Of a DNA stretch of 64,000 nucleotides, positions 27,220 through 37,131 are shown piece by piece; positions within the stretch are counted from its first letter, which is position 1; each line of letters opens with the position of its first letter. The notes beneath the pieces were generated by a model that saw only the letters and a program-made list of their open reading frames with translations, was not told where the DNA came from and did not search any database. Both the position numbers and the translations under genes were made by a program. The stretch comes from Parvularcula sp. LCG005 (GTDB lineage Bacteria; Pseudomonadota; Alphaproteobacteria; Caulobacterales; Parvularculaceae): NCBI RefSeq assembly GCF_032930845.1, contig NZ_CP136758.1, positions 372,001 through 436,000 on the forward strand, given 5' to 3'.

Positions 27220-28986
27220 ATGACCAAAGAATCGCTTCTGGACCGTCTTTCGGCGGAGGTGGGCGAGGCCTTTGCAGCTGAAGGACTGGATGCCGCCCTG
27301 GGCCGCGTCCAGCGGTCCGGCCGTAAGGAACTGCCTCCTTTTCAATGCAATGGTGCGATGGCAGCCGCCAAAGCGGCTGGCAAACCGCCGCGGGTGATTG
27401 CGGAAGCTGTCGCTGCCCGACTGGCGGAGTCTTCTATCCTCACCGGCGTGACCATTGGTGGCCCTGGCTTCCTGAACTTCGATCTGCCGCAATCGGTATT
27501 GGTCGGGGCGTTGGACGCGATCGCTGCAGACGACGACAAGGGCGCCTGGCAGCGGGTCGATCCGGAGCGGATCATCATTGATTACGGCGGGCCGAATGTC
27601 GCCAAGCCCCTCCATGTGGGCCATTTGCGGGCGGCGATCATTGGCGAGTGTCTGAAACGTCTTTTCCGCACCGTCGGCGATGACGTTCTGGGGGACATCC
27701 ATCTGGGCGACTGGGGTCTCCAGATGGGCCAGCTGATTGCTGAGCTGAAGCGTGAGCAGCCGGACCTTCCCTATTTTGCTGAAGCCGATGAAGGGCCGTA
27801 TCCCGCCGAGAGCCCTGTGACGGTCGACGACCTTGCGCGGCTTTATCCCAAGGCATCGGCTGCCTGTAAGGAAGATCCCGCGCGTCTGGCCGAGGCACAG
27901 GAAGCAACGGTCGAGCTGCAATCGGGCCGGCCCGGCTACCGGGCGCTATGGCAGCATTTTGTCGATGTCTCGAAAGCTGCGCTTGAAAAAGACTATGGCG
28001 AACTCGGCGTCACATTCGACCTGTGGAAAGGGGAGGCCGACGTAGATCCCTTGATCGCGCCCATGGTCGATGAACTGCAGGCCAAGGGGCTCCTTGAGGA
28101 AAGTGACGGGGCCCGGGTGATCCGTGTCGCCCGCGAGGACGACAAGAAAGAGATTCCGCCCCTGCTGGTGGTGAAGTCCAACGGCTCTGTCGGCTATGGC
28201 TCGACGGATCTGGCGACCATCATCGAACGGAAGCGCGAGCTTTCGGCGGACCGTGTCGTCTATGTCGTCGATGCCCGCCAGCGCGAGCACTTCGAGCAGG
28301 TTTTCCGCGCTGCTGATCTCGCGGGCTATATGTCAGCCGACCGGCTGGAGCATATGTGGTTCGGCACGATGAACGGCACCGATGGCAAGCCGTTCAAGAC
28401 CAGGGCCGGTGGCGTGTTGCGCCTTCGTGATCTGATTGATCAGGTCGTGAGCGAAGCCACCAAACGTCTCGACCAGGGCGGCATGGCCCAGGATGTCAGT
28501 CCAGAGGAGAAGCAGGAGATCGCTCGCCGCGTTGGTATCGCGGCTCTCAAATTCGCCGATCTTTCAAATCCGCGGACCTCTGATTATGTGTTCGATCCGG
28601 AACGCTTTGTGACCTTCGAGGGCAAGACCGGCCCCTATCTGCAATATGCGACGGTTCGCATCCGGTCGGTTCTGCAGAAAGCCGGAAGCGACGGGGGCGA
28701 TGCGCCGCTGATCATCGAGGATCCAGCCGAAATCGATCTTGCGCTTGAGCTTTCTCTCTACGCCGATGCGGTTCAGGGGGCTTATGAGAAACGCATGCCC
28801 CACGTGCTTTGCGACCACGCATTTACCCTCGCGCAGGCCTTCTCGCGATTTTATGCCAATTGTCGGATCGGTGATGAAGCAGATGGCCAGCGTCGTTCAT
28901 CTCGCCTACGACTTTCACGTATTACCTTCGAACAGCTCAATAGTGTTTTGACTGTATTGGGAATTCCTGTTCCAGAAAAAATGTGA
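27220..28986 (+). CDS. argS: Arginyl-tRNA synthetase
   Basis: 588 residues. Class I synthetase charging tRNA-Arg. The HIGH-like motif is GGPNVAKPLHVGHLRAA, followed by GDVLGDIHLGDWGLQMG and the C-terminal DALR anticodon-binding domain with AFSRFYANCRI. The N-terminal add-1 domain occupies about the first 110 residues. The ribosome-binding site is weak. No SPOR gene follows, unlike many relatives; a TonB receptor comes next after 175 bases. Confidence 0.97.
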   Translation: MTKESLLDRLSAEVGEAFAAEGLDAALGRVQRSGRKELPPFQCNGAMAAAKAAGKPPRVIAEAVAARLAESSILTGVTIGGPGFLNFDLPQSVLVGALDAIAADDDKGAWQRVDPERIIIDYGGPNVAKPLHVGHLRAAIIGECLKRLFRTVGDDVLGDIHLGDWGLQMGQLIAELKREQPDLPYFAEADEGPYPAESPVTVDDLARLYPKASAACKEDPARLAEAQEATVELQSGRPGYRALWQHFVDVSKAALEKDYGELGVTFDLWKGEADVDPLIAPMVDELQAKGLLEESDGARVIRVAREDDKKEIPPLLVVKSNGSVGYGSTDLATIIERKRELSADRVVYVVDARQREHFEQVFRAADLAGYMSADRLEHMWFGTMNGTDGKPFKTRAGGVLRLRDLIDQVVSEATKRLDQGGMAQDVSPEEKQEIARRVGIAALKFADLSNPRTSDYVFDPERFVTFEGKTGPYLQYATVRIRSVLQKAGSDGGDAPLIIEDPAEIDLALELSLYADAVQGAYEKRMPHVLCDHAFTLAQAFSRFYANCRIGDEADGQRRSSRLRLSRITFEQLNSVLTVLGIPVPEKM

Positions 28987-29161
28987 CGCTATCCCAAATG
29001 ACGGGATCGCCAGCGAATCTGTTGCGAAATTATCGCAACTGCGAAAAGGATTCGTCGTCGCTGACCAACGTGCCTTGTTTGTTATGAAACTGTCGCATTA
29101 AGCGCCTAGCGGGGCCGCGTGGCTTAACGGCTTCAATCATTCTCTAACGGGGTATAACAAC

Positions 29162-32100
29162 ATGACTTTCAAGAGCACGTTGGCGGCTGGCGCCGCTACG
29201 TTCGCGCTGGTGGGCAGCCTTGCGTTTGCGCAGGAAACAACTGGTGCCATTCGCGGCGTTGTGACTGATGAGGCCGGTGCGCCAATTTCCGGTGCAACGG
29301 TTACCGTAGACAACACGCTGACAGGCGCGAGCCGCACAGTTCGTTCGAACAGCGACGGTCGCTTCCAGATCCGCAACCTCGCCGTCACCGGCGATTACAC
29401 CGTCACGGTCGGCGCTGCTGGCTTTGCAGGTGAGCAGGTCGAGAATCTCTCCCTCTCCCTGGGTGACGTGACGTCACTGACCTTCGATCTCGAAGGCGGT
29501 TCCGAAGACCAGATCGTTGTCGTCGGCAAGGCTTCTGCCGTTGGTTCTGACCTCGCAACCGGCCCATCGGCTGCGTTCGGCATCGACGTTCTTGAAAACG
29601 CGCCTGCCATCAACCGCGACATCAAAGACATCGTTCGTCTGGACCCACGCGTCTATCTCGACGAATCGTTTGCTGACGCTGTTCAGTGTGCTGGTGCCAA
29701 CCCACGCTTCAACTCGCTGACAGTTGACGGCATCCGCCTGAACGACAATTTCGGTCTGAACTCGAACGGTTATCCAACCGAGCGCATTCCGTTCTCCTAC
29801 GACGCCATCAGCCAGGTTGCTGTTGAGCTCGCACCATTTGACGTTGAGTACGGCTCATTCACCTCGTGCAACATCAACGCTGTGACCAAGTCCGGCGGCA
29901 ATGAATTCCACGGCGGCGCCTTCTTCGACTACACAAGCGACTACTTCAAAGGCGACGAACTGCCATTCGGCGACGTCGACAATGGCGACTACACAGAGCA
30001 GCGCTACGGCTTCAACGTCGGTGGCCCGATCATCAAGGATCGTCTGTTCTTCTTCGCTGCATACGAAATGCAGGAAGGCTCTGACCTGTTCGGCAACAAC
30101 ACGCCAACGGGCAAAGGCATCACTGACGCCGAGTACCAGCAGATCGTCGACATCGCTTCTGACGTGTACGGTTACACCGTTGGTGGCCTGCCAACGTCGC
30201 TCGACAATGAAGACGAAAAGCTTCTGGTCAAACTCGACTGGAACATCATGGACGGCCAGCGCGCGTCGTTCACGTACAACTACAATGACGGCTACTCCAA
30301 CAGCCCATCGGACAACGACCCGAACGAGCTGCCAGAGTTCAACCACTTCTATAAGCGTGGCGCGACTCTGAACTCCTATGCCGGTTCGCTGTACTCCACC
30401 TGGACCGACGCTCTGTCGACCGAAGTCCGGATTTCCTACATCGACCTCGACAATATCCAGGACAGCTTCGGCGGCCTCGTTGACCAGATCGGTGAAGTCC
30501 AGATCAATGTCGGCGACTCGATCGTCTATCTGGGTCCAGATGACAGCCGTCACTCAAACGAGCTGAACTATGAGCTGTGGACGTACAAAGCCAAGGCTGA
30601 CTACGCCTACGACAACCACCTGTTCACCTTTGGTGTTGAGCGCGAAGAATTCGACGTGTTCAACCTCTTCGTGCAGGAAAGCCAAGGCGAGTTCCGCTTT
30701 GACTCGATCGCTGACTTCGCATCGGGCGACCTGAACCGCGTGATCTACGAGAACGCTGCGGGTACGAACAATGTGGACGATGGCGCTGCCAAGTTCGCTT
30801 ACGAAATCACCACGGCCTATGCACAGGACGACTGGCAGGTCACGGATGCCCTGAACGTGGTTCTGGGTGTGCGCGCTGATTTCTACACATCGGACGACAA
30901 GCCAATCTACAACGCCGCGTTCCAGGAAGCATACGGCATCCGGAACGACGACAACCTCGATGGCAAGTCGGTCATTCAGCCTCGCTTCGGCTTTACCTAT
31001 GACGTGAACTCAGACTTCAGCATCCGCGGTGGTGCAGGTCTGTTCGCTGGTGGTAACCCGAACGTCTGGATTTCCAACAACTACTCGAACAACGGTGTGA
31101 CGCTCTACGAATTCCAAGAGCGCGGCACAAACATCATCACGGACTACACCTATAATGGTGGCCGTCCGCTGTTCGACATTCCACAGGAAGGCATCGACGC
31201 TGTTGCAAACGCCAACGGTCGTGGTGCTGTGAATGCTCTGGACCCGAACTTCGAAATTCCTTCGGAGTGGAAATACGCCTTGGGCTTCACCTACGACTTC
31301 GACGGTGCATATGACTGGATGGGCAACGGCTATACGCTGATGGCCGACATTCTGTACTCGAAAGTCAAGGATTCAGCTTACGTCACGCCGATCTCCTACA
31401 CGAAGACCGGTACGGCACCTGACGGTCGTCCACTCTATGCCGGTAACGATGATGACTTCGTTCTGAGCAACGCTGGCGACACGGGTTACTCTCTGTCTCT
31501 GTCCGCTGCCCTGTCCAAATCCTATGACTTCGGTCTCGATTGGACATTCGGCTATGCGTACACGGAATCTGAAGACACCAACCCAATGACGTCTTCGGTG
31601 GCTTTCTCGAACTACCAGAACTTCACGCGCTCTGACGCGCTGAACCCAACGACGGCAACTTCGGATTACGAAATTCCGCACCGGTTCACGCTGCAGGTGA
31701 ATTACGAGAAAGACTTCTTCGCCGAGTACACAACGCGCTTCAGCCTGTTCGGCCAGTCATCTGAAGGTTCGCCTTACAGCTACACCTTCGGCAACACGTT
31801 CGGCGAACCAACGTTCTTCGACAACAACCTGTTCTACGTGCCAACCGGCGCTGCTGATCCGCTCGTGTCTTATGACTCAGCTGAAACGCAGGAAGCTGTT
31901 CTGGCCCTGGTCAACAGCGAAGAGTGCCTGTCTGACCAGCGCGGTCAGATCGCAGATCGTAACTCGTGCCACGATGACTGGTGGACCAAGTTTGACCTCC
32001 GCGTCAGCCAGGACCTGCCAGGTCTGTTCGAAGGTCACCGTAGCCAAGCCTACATCGTCCTCGAAAACGTCGGTAACTTCATCGACAGCGACTATGGCGT

Positions 32101-32260
32101 TCTGCGCCAGCAGGGCTTCCCTGGTGCGCTTGACGTGGTCAACGCTTCGATCGTCGACGGTCAGTTCGTCTACTCGAACGCCCGTTCGGCCAGCGAAGGT
32201 TCGGTCGAAGTCGGCCCAAGCCTTTGGGAAATGCGCTTCGGCATCAAATACGATTTCTAA
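29162..32260 (+). CDS. Oar-like TonB-dependent receptor
   Basis: 1032 residues with a signal peptide (cleavage near ALVGSLAFA-QE). Residues about 25-105 are a carboxypeptidase-regulatory-like beta-sandwich (GAIRGVVTDEAGAPISGATVTVDN). A plug domain with INRDIKDIVRLDPRVYLD and VELAPFDVEYG follows, then a long beta-barrel that ends in aromatic F (RFGIKYDF), as expected for outer-membrane insertion. This layout is typical of Oar/OmpA-like receptors. The ligand is unknown. Proline codons are mostly CCA, with no obvious CCC, unlike neighbouring genes, suggesting high expression. Confidence 0.93.
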   Translation: MTFKSTLAAGAATFALVGSLAFAQETTGAIRGVVTDEAGAPISGATVTVDNTLTGASRTVRSNSDGRFQIRNLAVTGDYTVTVGAAGFAGEQVENLSLSLGDVTSLTFDLEGGSEDQIVVVGKASAVGSDLATGPSAAFGIDVLENAPAINRDIKDIVRLDPRVYLDESFADAVQCAGANPRFNSLTVDGIRLNDNFGLNSNGYPTERIPFSYDAISQVAVELAPFDVEYGSFTSCNINAVTKSGGNEFHGGAFFDYTSDYFKGDELPFGDVDNGDYTEQRYGFNVGGPIIKDRLFFFAAYEMQEGSDLFGNNTPTGKGITDAEYQQIVDIASDVYGYTVGGLPTSLDNEDEKLLVKLDWNIMDGQRASFTYNYNDGYSNSPSDNDPNELPEFNHFYKRGATLNSYAGSLYSTWTDALSTEVRISYIDLDNIQDSFGGLVDQIGEVQINVGDSIVYLGPDDSRHSNELNYELWTYKAKADYAYDNHLFTFGVEREEFDVFNLFVQESQGEFRFDSIADFASGDLNRVIYENAAGTNNVDDGAAKFAYEITTAYAQDDWQVTDALNVVLGVRADFYTSDDKPIYNAAFQEAYGIRNDDNLDGKSVIQPRFGFTYDVNSDFSIRGGAGLFAGGNPNVWISNNYSNNGVTLYEFQERGTNIITDYTYNGGRPLFDIPQEGIDAVANANGRGAVNALDPNFEIPSEWKYALGFTYDFDGAYDWMGNGYTLMADILYSKVKDSAYVTPISYTKTGTAPDGRPLYAGNDDDFVLSNAGDTGYSLSLSAALSKSYDFGLDWTFGYAYTESEDTNPMTSSVAFSNYQNFTRSDALNPTTATSDYEIPHRFTLQVNYEKDFFAEYTTRFSLFGQSSEGSPYSYTFGNTFGEPTFFDNNLFYVPTGAADPLVSYDSAETQEAVLALVNSEECLSDQRGQIADRNSCHDDWWTKFDLRVSQDLPGLFEGHRSQAYIVLENVGNFIDSDYGVLRQQGFPGALDVVNASIVDGQFVYSNARSASEGSVEVGPSLWEMRFGIKYDF

Positions 32261-32285
32261 TCTGACGATTGGATATCAGTTCGGG

Positions 32286-32314
32286 AAAGGGCGGCCTTCG
32301 GGTCGCCCTTTTTC
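32286..32314 (+). terminator. Rho-independent terminator of TonB receptor
   Basis: Stem AAAGGGCGGCC / GGTCGCCCTTT with a TTCG loop and one G-T pair, followed by TTTTTC, 25 bases after the receptor stop codon. Confidence 0.9.
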
Positions 32315-32348
32315 TTTGGCGGCCGGTGACTTCGAATCCTGTTCGCAC

Positions 32349-32379
32349 AAAAAAGCCCGCCGGGAAGGCGGGCCTTTTT
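32349..32379. terminator. Bidirectional terminator (ccrM side)
   Basis: Stem GCCCGCC/GGCGGGC flanked by AAAAAA on the left and TTTTT on the right, so it can act in both directions. It lies 20 bases from the ccrM stop and is the main terminator for that gene. Confidence 0.85.
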
Positions 32380-32399
32380 GCAGAAGCGTGGTGCAGCGA

Positions 32400-33551
<1,152 letters not shown>

Positions 33552-33593
33552 TTAACGGAATAATTACCGAAGTAAACAAACCGTGAATGTAGC

Positions 33594-34211
33594 CTAGCGG
33601 ATGAGGCGCGCAATCGGTGCAAAGGATTGCCGATGATGGGGGCAGGGGCCTACGGCTTCGAGCGCGGCGGCATGGGCTGCAGCACCATACCCCTTATTGC
33701 GTGCCCATAAATAGCCAGGATGATCAGCATGCAGCCCCCGCATGATGGCGTCCCGTGTGGTTTTGGCGATGATCGACGCTGCGGCCACGGAGAGGGACAG
33801 GCTGTCGCCCTTGATCAGAGTTTCGGTGCGCAAGGCGCCAAGGTCGGGCGCCATTTTTCCGTCGATCAATGCGCCGGCGATACCGGGGCCAAGGTCTGCG
33901 ACGGCGCGCTGCATGGCCAGAAAGGTCGCCTGCAGAATATTGATCTGGTCGATTTCGGCGGGGGAGGCGATTCCGACACCGACCCGCGACGTGGCGCGGA
34001 TCGCGTCAGCGATTTCGTCGCGGCGGCGTTCCGGTATTTTCTTGGAATCCCTGATGCCGACCGGGCACGCCGCCGCATCGAGAATGACGGCGGCCGCCAC
34101 CACGGGCCCGGCCCAGGCGCCGCGTCCTGCCTCATCGATACCAGCGACAGGGCCGCCCCAGCGGGCTGCCAGATTGGTCTCGACATCAAGCGTGGGTTCG
34201 GCATGCGGCAT
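33594..34211 (-). CDS. rnhB: Ribonuclease HII
   Basis: 205 residues from the ATG at 34209-34211; the open frame extends upstream into the radical SAM gene but that part is not conserved-looking. It removes RNA from RNA-DNA hybrids, including single ribonucleotides. The signature GIDEAGRGAWAGPVVAAAV with catalytic D and E is intact, as is IRDSKKIPERRR and the C-terminal HHRQSFAP. The order radical SAM-rnhB-ccrM is common in alphaproteobacteria. Confidence 0.96.
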   Translation of the reverse strand: MPHAEPTLDVETNLAARWGGPVAGIDEAGRGAWAGPVVAAAVILDAAACPVGIRDSKKIPERRRDEIADAIRATSRVGVGIASPAEIDQINILQATFLAMQRAVADLGPGIAGALIDGKMAPDLGALRTETLIKGDSLSLSVAAASIIAKTTRDAIMRGLHADHPGYLWARNKGYGAAAHAAALEAVGPCPHHRQSFAPIARLIR

Positions 34212-34242
34212 CGGCGAATGATAAGGTGATTCCGAAATATGT

Positions 34243-35337
34243 TCAGCCGAACAGATCGCCCTGATCGGATGGCGCGCGCGGGACGGCAAATCGGTCGGTG
34301 CGAAGGCGTGGCATTTCGCGATAGCCGTGACGACGCCAGGCGGCATCAAAGCGCTGTTTCAGAAGATGCGCATAGGCGCCTCGCGGTCCCTCGGCCCGGG
34401 ACCAGTTCACATCATAGATCTTGCCATCATTCATCTCACGAATGTGATTCATCACTTTTCTGGCGTGATTGGGCGCAAAGGCCTCAAGCCATTCCTGGAA
34501 TAGGGGCGCGACCTCCTGGGGCAGGCGCAGGATCGTATAGGCAGCATAGACGGCCCCATGGGCGCGACCTTCTTCCATCAGGGCATCAAGTTCGTGGTCC
34601 GACAGTCCGGGGATCATCGGCCCCAGCATGATGCCCGTCGGTATTCCCGCCTCGGACAAGGCCTTGATCGCCAGAAGACGGCGGTCCGGTCGCGGACAGC
34701 GCGGCTCCATCGCCCGGGCCAGTCGCCGGTCCAGTGTGGTGACGGACACCATGGCCCGCGCCAAACCCCGCTGGGCCATGCCCGACAAGACGTCGATATC
34801 GCGCATGATCAGATCCGATTTCGTCAGTACAGAAACGGGATGGTTGAAGGCGGACAGCACCTCGAGCACGCTTCGCATGACCCGAAACTTGCGTTCCACA
34901 GGTTGGTAGGGGTCAGTATTGGTGCCGATGGCAATCGGCGCGATCTTGTACCGCGCAGCCGATAATTCGCGCCGCAAATGATCGGCCGCACCCGGCCGCG
35001 CGAAGAGGCGGGTTTCAAAATCGAGGCCCGGGGACAGGCCCAGATAGGCGTGCGTGGGACGTGCAAAGCAGTAGATGCACCCATGCTCGCATCCCCGATA
35101 CGGATTGATCGACCGGTCAAAGCCGACATACGGGCTCTCATTATAGGTGATGATGCGCCGAACAGGATCGAGTTGCACCGTTGTCCGCGGGTCGGGCGGC
35201 ATCTCGTCGGTCCACCCGTCATCTATCTGTTCACGGACGTCTTTCTCATAACGCCCCGTTTGATTTGACCGCGCGCCACGTCCCCGTCCCTGTGGCGGTA
35301 GGGTAGGGCGAAAAGGAGGGGACGCAGCGCGGGCCAT
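34243..35337 (-). CDS. PA0069-family (SplB-related) radical SAM protein
   Basis: 364 residues. The radical SAM cluster motif is CEHGCIYC (CX3CX2C), within NPYRGCEHGCIYCFARPTH. The family is related to SplB-type DNA-repair lyases (COG1533) by sequence, but its reaction is not established. A direct-repeat LexA box (GAAC-N7-GAAC on the plus strand) lies 24 bases upstream of the start codon, suggesting DNA-damage induction. The N-terminus is basic and proline-rich; a later start is possible. Confidence 0.9.
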   Translation of the reverse strand: MARAASPPFRPTLPPQGRGRGARSNQTGRYEKDVREQIDDGWTDEMPPDPRTTVQLDPVRRIITYNESPYVGFDRSINPYRGCEHGCIYCFARPTHAYLGLSPGLDFETRLFARPGAADHLRRELSAARYKIAPIAIGTNTDPYQPVERKFRVMRSVLEVLSAFNHPVSVLTKSDLIMRDIDVLSGMAQRGLARAMVSVTTLDRRLARAMEPRCPRPDRRLLAIKALSEAGIPTGIMLGPMIPGLSDHELDALMEEGRAHGAVYAAYTILRLPQEVAPLFQEWLEAFAPNHARKVMNHIREMNDGKIYDVNWSRAEGPRGAYAHLLKQRFDAAWRRHGYREMPRLRTDRFAVPRAPSDQGDLFG

Positions 35338-35360
35338 GCCTATAGATTCCCCAAAGAAAG

Positions 35361-35375
35361 GAACAAAGCAAGAAC
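35361..35375. promoter_or_regulatory. LexA (SOS) box, alphaproteobacterial type
   Basis: GAACAAAGCAAGAAC is an exact GAAC-N7-GAAC direct repeat, the LexA target of alphaproteobacteria; on the minus strand it reads GTTC-N7-GTTC preceded by TTT. It lies 24 bases before the radical SAM gene and about 70 bases before the divergent glycosyltransferase. The position favours control of the radical SAM gene. Confidence 0.7.
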
Positions 35376-35444
35376 AAAATTTCTTTTTCTGGTGAGGCGC
35401 GCACGGTGCGTGACAAAACCAAGACGCTGGGCGAACAAGGGATC

Positions 35445-36218
35445 ATGATTTCCGTTGTCATCCCCACTCTCAATGCCGGACCCGCTCTGCTGGACACGCT
35501 CACGGCCCTGTTGCCGGCCAATGATCGGGGGGTGATCCGTGAGGTGATTATCAGCGACGGCGGATCGTCGGATCGAACGCTGGCGATTGCTGATGATGCC
35601 GGGGCCGTGATTGTCGAGGGGCCTCGTGGGCGCGGCCAGCAATTGCGTGCCGGGGCAGACATTGCGCGGGGGCCATGGTTGTTGTTCCTTCATGCGGACA
35701 CGATCCTTGAAACCGGCTGGGACGAGGCGGCGTTCAAATTCATGACCATCCCCGGACAGTGCCGCGCCGCGACGTTCCGACTGAAATTTGCAGAAAGCGG
35801 CCTTCGTCCTTGGCTTGTCGCGCTGGGTGCCAATCTGCGAACGCGGTGGCGTGGTCTGCCCTATGGTGATCAAGGGCTGCTGATTTCACGGCAGCATTAT
35901 GATGCGGTTGGCGGCTATGCGCCGCTGCCGCTGTTCGAGGATGTCGACCTCATCGACCGGCTACAGGCCGCCTGGCCCGGTGGCGACGGGTGCCTGTCCA
36001 TCCTCTCGCCTCGCGCGATCACATCTGCCGAACGGTATCAGCGCGATGGGTATATATCGCGCGTGCTGAAGAATAACCGCTGCATCCGCCTGTATCGGAA
36101 AGGGGTGCCACCTGCCGACATTCTGGAGGTTTATTATGGCCGATCGTCGACGCCAACATCTGGTCGTCATGGCAAAGCCGCCGCTGGCGGGCCGGGTCAA
36201 GACACGCCTCAATCGTGA
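35445..36218 (+). CDS. TIGR04283-family GT2 glycosyltransferase
   Basis: 257 residues from the ATG at 35445 with AAGGGA upstream; a GTG at 35406 is a weaker alternative. A GT-A fold: MISVVIPTLNAGPALLDTL, IISDGGSSDRT, RGRGQQLRAGADIARG and FLHADTIL (DxD-like HAD), then PYGDQGLLISR. It matches the TIGR04283 group, often paired with TIGR04282. The last ~25 residues overlap the next gene and look unlike the family's usual end, perhaps a lost stop codon. Product unknown. Confidence 0.88.
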   Translation: MISVVIPTLNAGPALLDTLTALLPANDRGVIREVIISDGGSSDRTLAIADDAGAVIVEGPRGRGQQLRAGADIARGPWLLFLHADTILETGWDEAAFKFMTIPGQCRAATFRLKFAESGLRPWLVALGANLRTRWRGLPYGDQGLLISRQHYDAVGGYAPLPLFEDVDLIDRLQAAWPGGDGCLSILSPRAITSAERYQRDGYISRVLKNNRCIRLYRKGVPPADILEVYYGRSSTPTSGRHGKAAAGGPGQDTPQS

Positions 36219-36774
36219 GATCGGCACAGCGGCGGCAGTCTGGTTCTATCGCCACGCAACGGCGCGCCTGCTGCACCGATTGAGCAAGGATCCTCGATGG
36301 ACGACCCAACTCGCGGTGAATGCGTCGCCCACCGCCCGATTTTCATGCTGGCCCACCGGGGTACAGCGCGTGTCCCAAGGGCAGGGTGATCTGGGCCAGA
36401 GGATGACCCATGTGGTCCGGTCGCTGCCGCCCGGTCCCGTGGTCATCATCGGGACGGACACGCCGCAGCTCGAACTCGCTGACATCGCGATGGCGTTCCA
36501 TCGGCTCGGCCGAGACGATGCCGTCTTCGGACCGGCTGAGGATGGCGGATACTGGCTCATTGGCCTTGCGCGCCGCAGGCCGGCAGTCTCCCTGTTCGAT
36601 GGTGTCCGGTGGTCCACTGAGAATGCGCTGAGCGACACCATCGCCAGTTTGCCAACCGCTTTTGATATTTCAACGACGACTACCCTGCTGGACGTGGATA
36701 CGGCCGACGACCTGCAGCTATTGCGGTCCCGCCACGGTGTCTACCGGGGCGGTCCCTGGCGATCCGGGCGATAG
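36136..36774 (+). CDS. TIGR04282-family glycosyltransferase
   Basis: 212 residues. The start overlaps the preceding gene by 83 bases but has a strong GGAGG seven bases upstream. Family motifs: VVMAKPPLAGRVKTRLN, QGQGDLGQRM, IIGTDTPQL, FGPAEDGGYWLIGL. The TIGR04282/TIGR04283 pair is annotated in databases as an arsenosugar-type pathway, but the radical SAM ArsS and ArsM partners are absent here, so that role is doubtful. It probably transfers a nucleotide-activated group. Confidence 0.9.
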   Translation: MADRRRQHLVVMAKPPLAGRVKTRLNREIGTAAAVWFYRHATARLLHRLSKDPRWTTQLAVNASPTARFSCWPTGVQRVSQGQGDLGQRMTHVVRSLPPGPVVIIGTDTPQLELADIAMAFHRLGRDDAVFGPAEDGGYWLIGLARRRPAVSLFDGVRWSTENALSDTIASLPTAFDISTTTTLLDVDTADDLQLLRSRHGVYRGGPWRSGR

Positions 36775-36793
36775 AAGACTACCGTCTTTGCAA

Positions 36794-36814
36794 TTGACAA
36801 TAATTCGCAATAGC
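36794..36814 (+). promoter_or_regulatory. Candidate Fur site over bfd promoter
   Basis: TTGACAATAATTCGCAATAGC overlaps a TTGACA -35 box (36794-36799), about 57 bases before the bfd start. The A/T-rich core with TTGC...GCAA-like halves resembles Fur/iron-responsive operators. The match is by eye and the regulator could also be Irr or RirA. Confidence 0.4.
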
Positions 36815-36855
36815 ATTAAGTGAGGGGCTGAAGAGATCAGTGGGAGCTTTTCTTC

Positions 36856-37047
36856 ATGTATGTCTGTCTGTGCAACGCCATCAAAGACCGCGACTTCGCT
36901 GCTGCCGTGAACAGCAATGCATCAAGTGTGTCTGATGTCTTCCGTCGTTGCGGCGGGGCTGCTCAATGCGGCAAGTGCGTGCCGGACGTGGTCAGGATGA
37001 TGAAGGGGCAGGGCGCCCAGAAGACCTGCAAGGCATCGGCCGGTTGA
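36856..37047 (+). CDS. bfd: Bacterioferritin-associated ferredoxin
   Basis: 63 residues. Bfd is a [2Fe-2S] protein that helps release iron from bacterioferritin. Cysteines C4 and C6 (MYVCLCNAI) and the CGGAAQCGKCVPDV segment match the BFD-like [2Fe-2S] domain. It lies 84 bases before bfr on the same strand, and the intergenic region upstream holds a possible iron-responsive site. Confidence 0.95.
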   Translation: MYVCLCNAIKDRDFAAAVNSNASSVSDVFRRCGGAAQCGKCVPDVVRMMKGQGAQKTCKASAG

Positions 37048-37131
37048 GCGTGGCGTTTGGGCTGAAACACGGCTAAGTTTAGCCTCTCGACCAACGCCGG
37101 CTTCCGGCACATTCTGACAAGGAGCAGGCGC

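Noticed and set aside
26581-27921. Long minus-strand open frame (446 codons) opposite argS and the lipoprotein gene
   Set aside because: Spans two well-supported plus-strand genes and has no conserved motif.
32327-32345. tRNA-like T-loop sequence (TTCGAATCC) between the TonB receptor and ccrM terminators
   Set aside because: The flanking bases do not pair into a T-stem and no acceptor, D-arm or anticodon arm is present.
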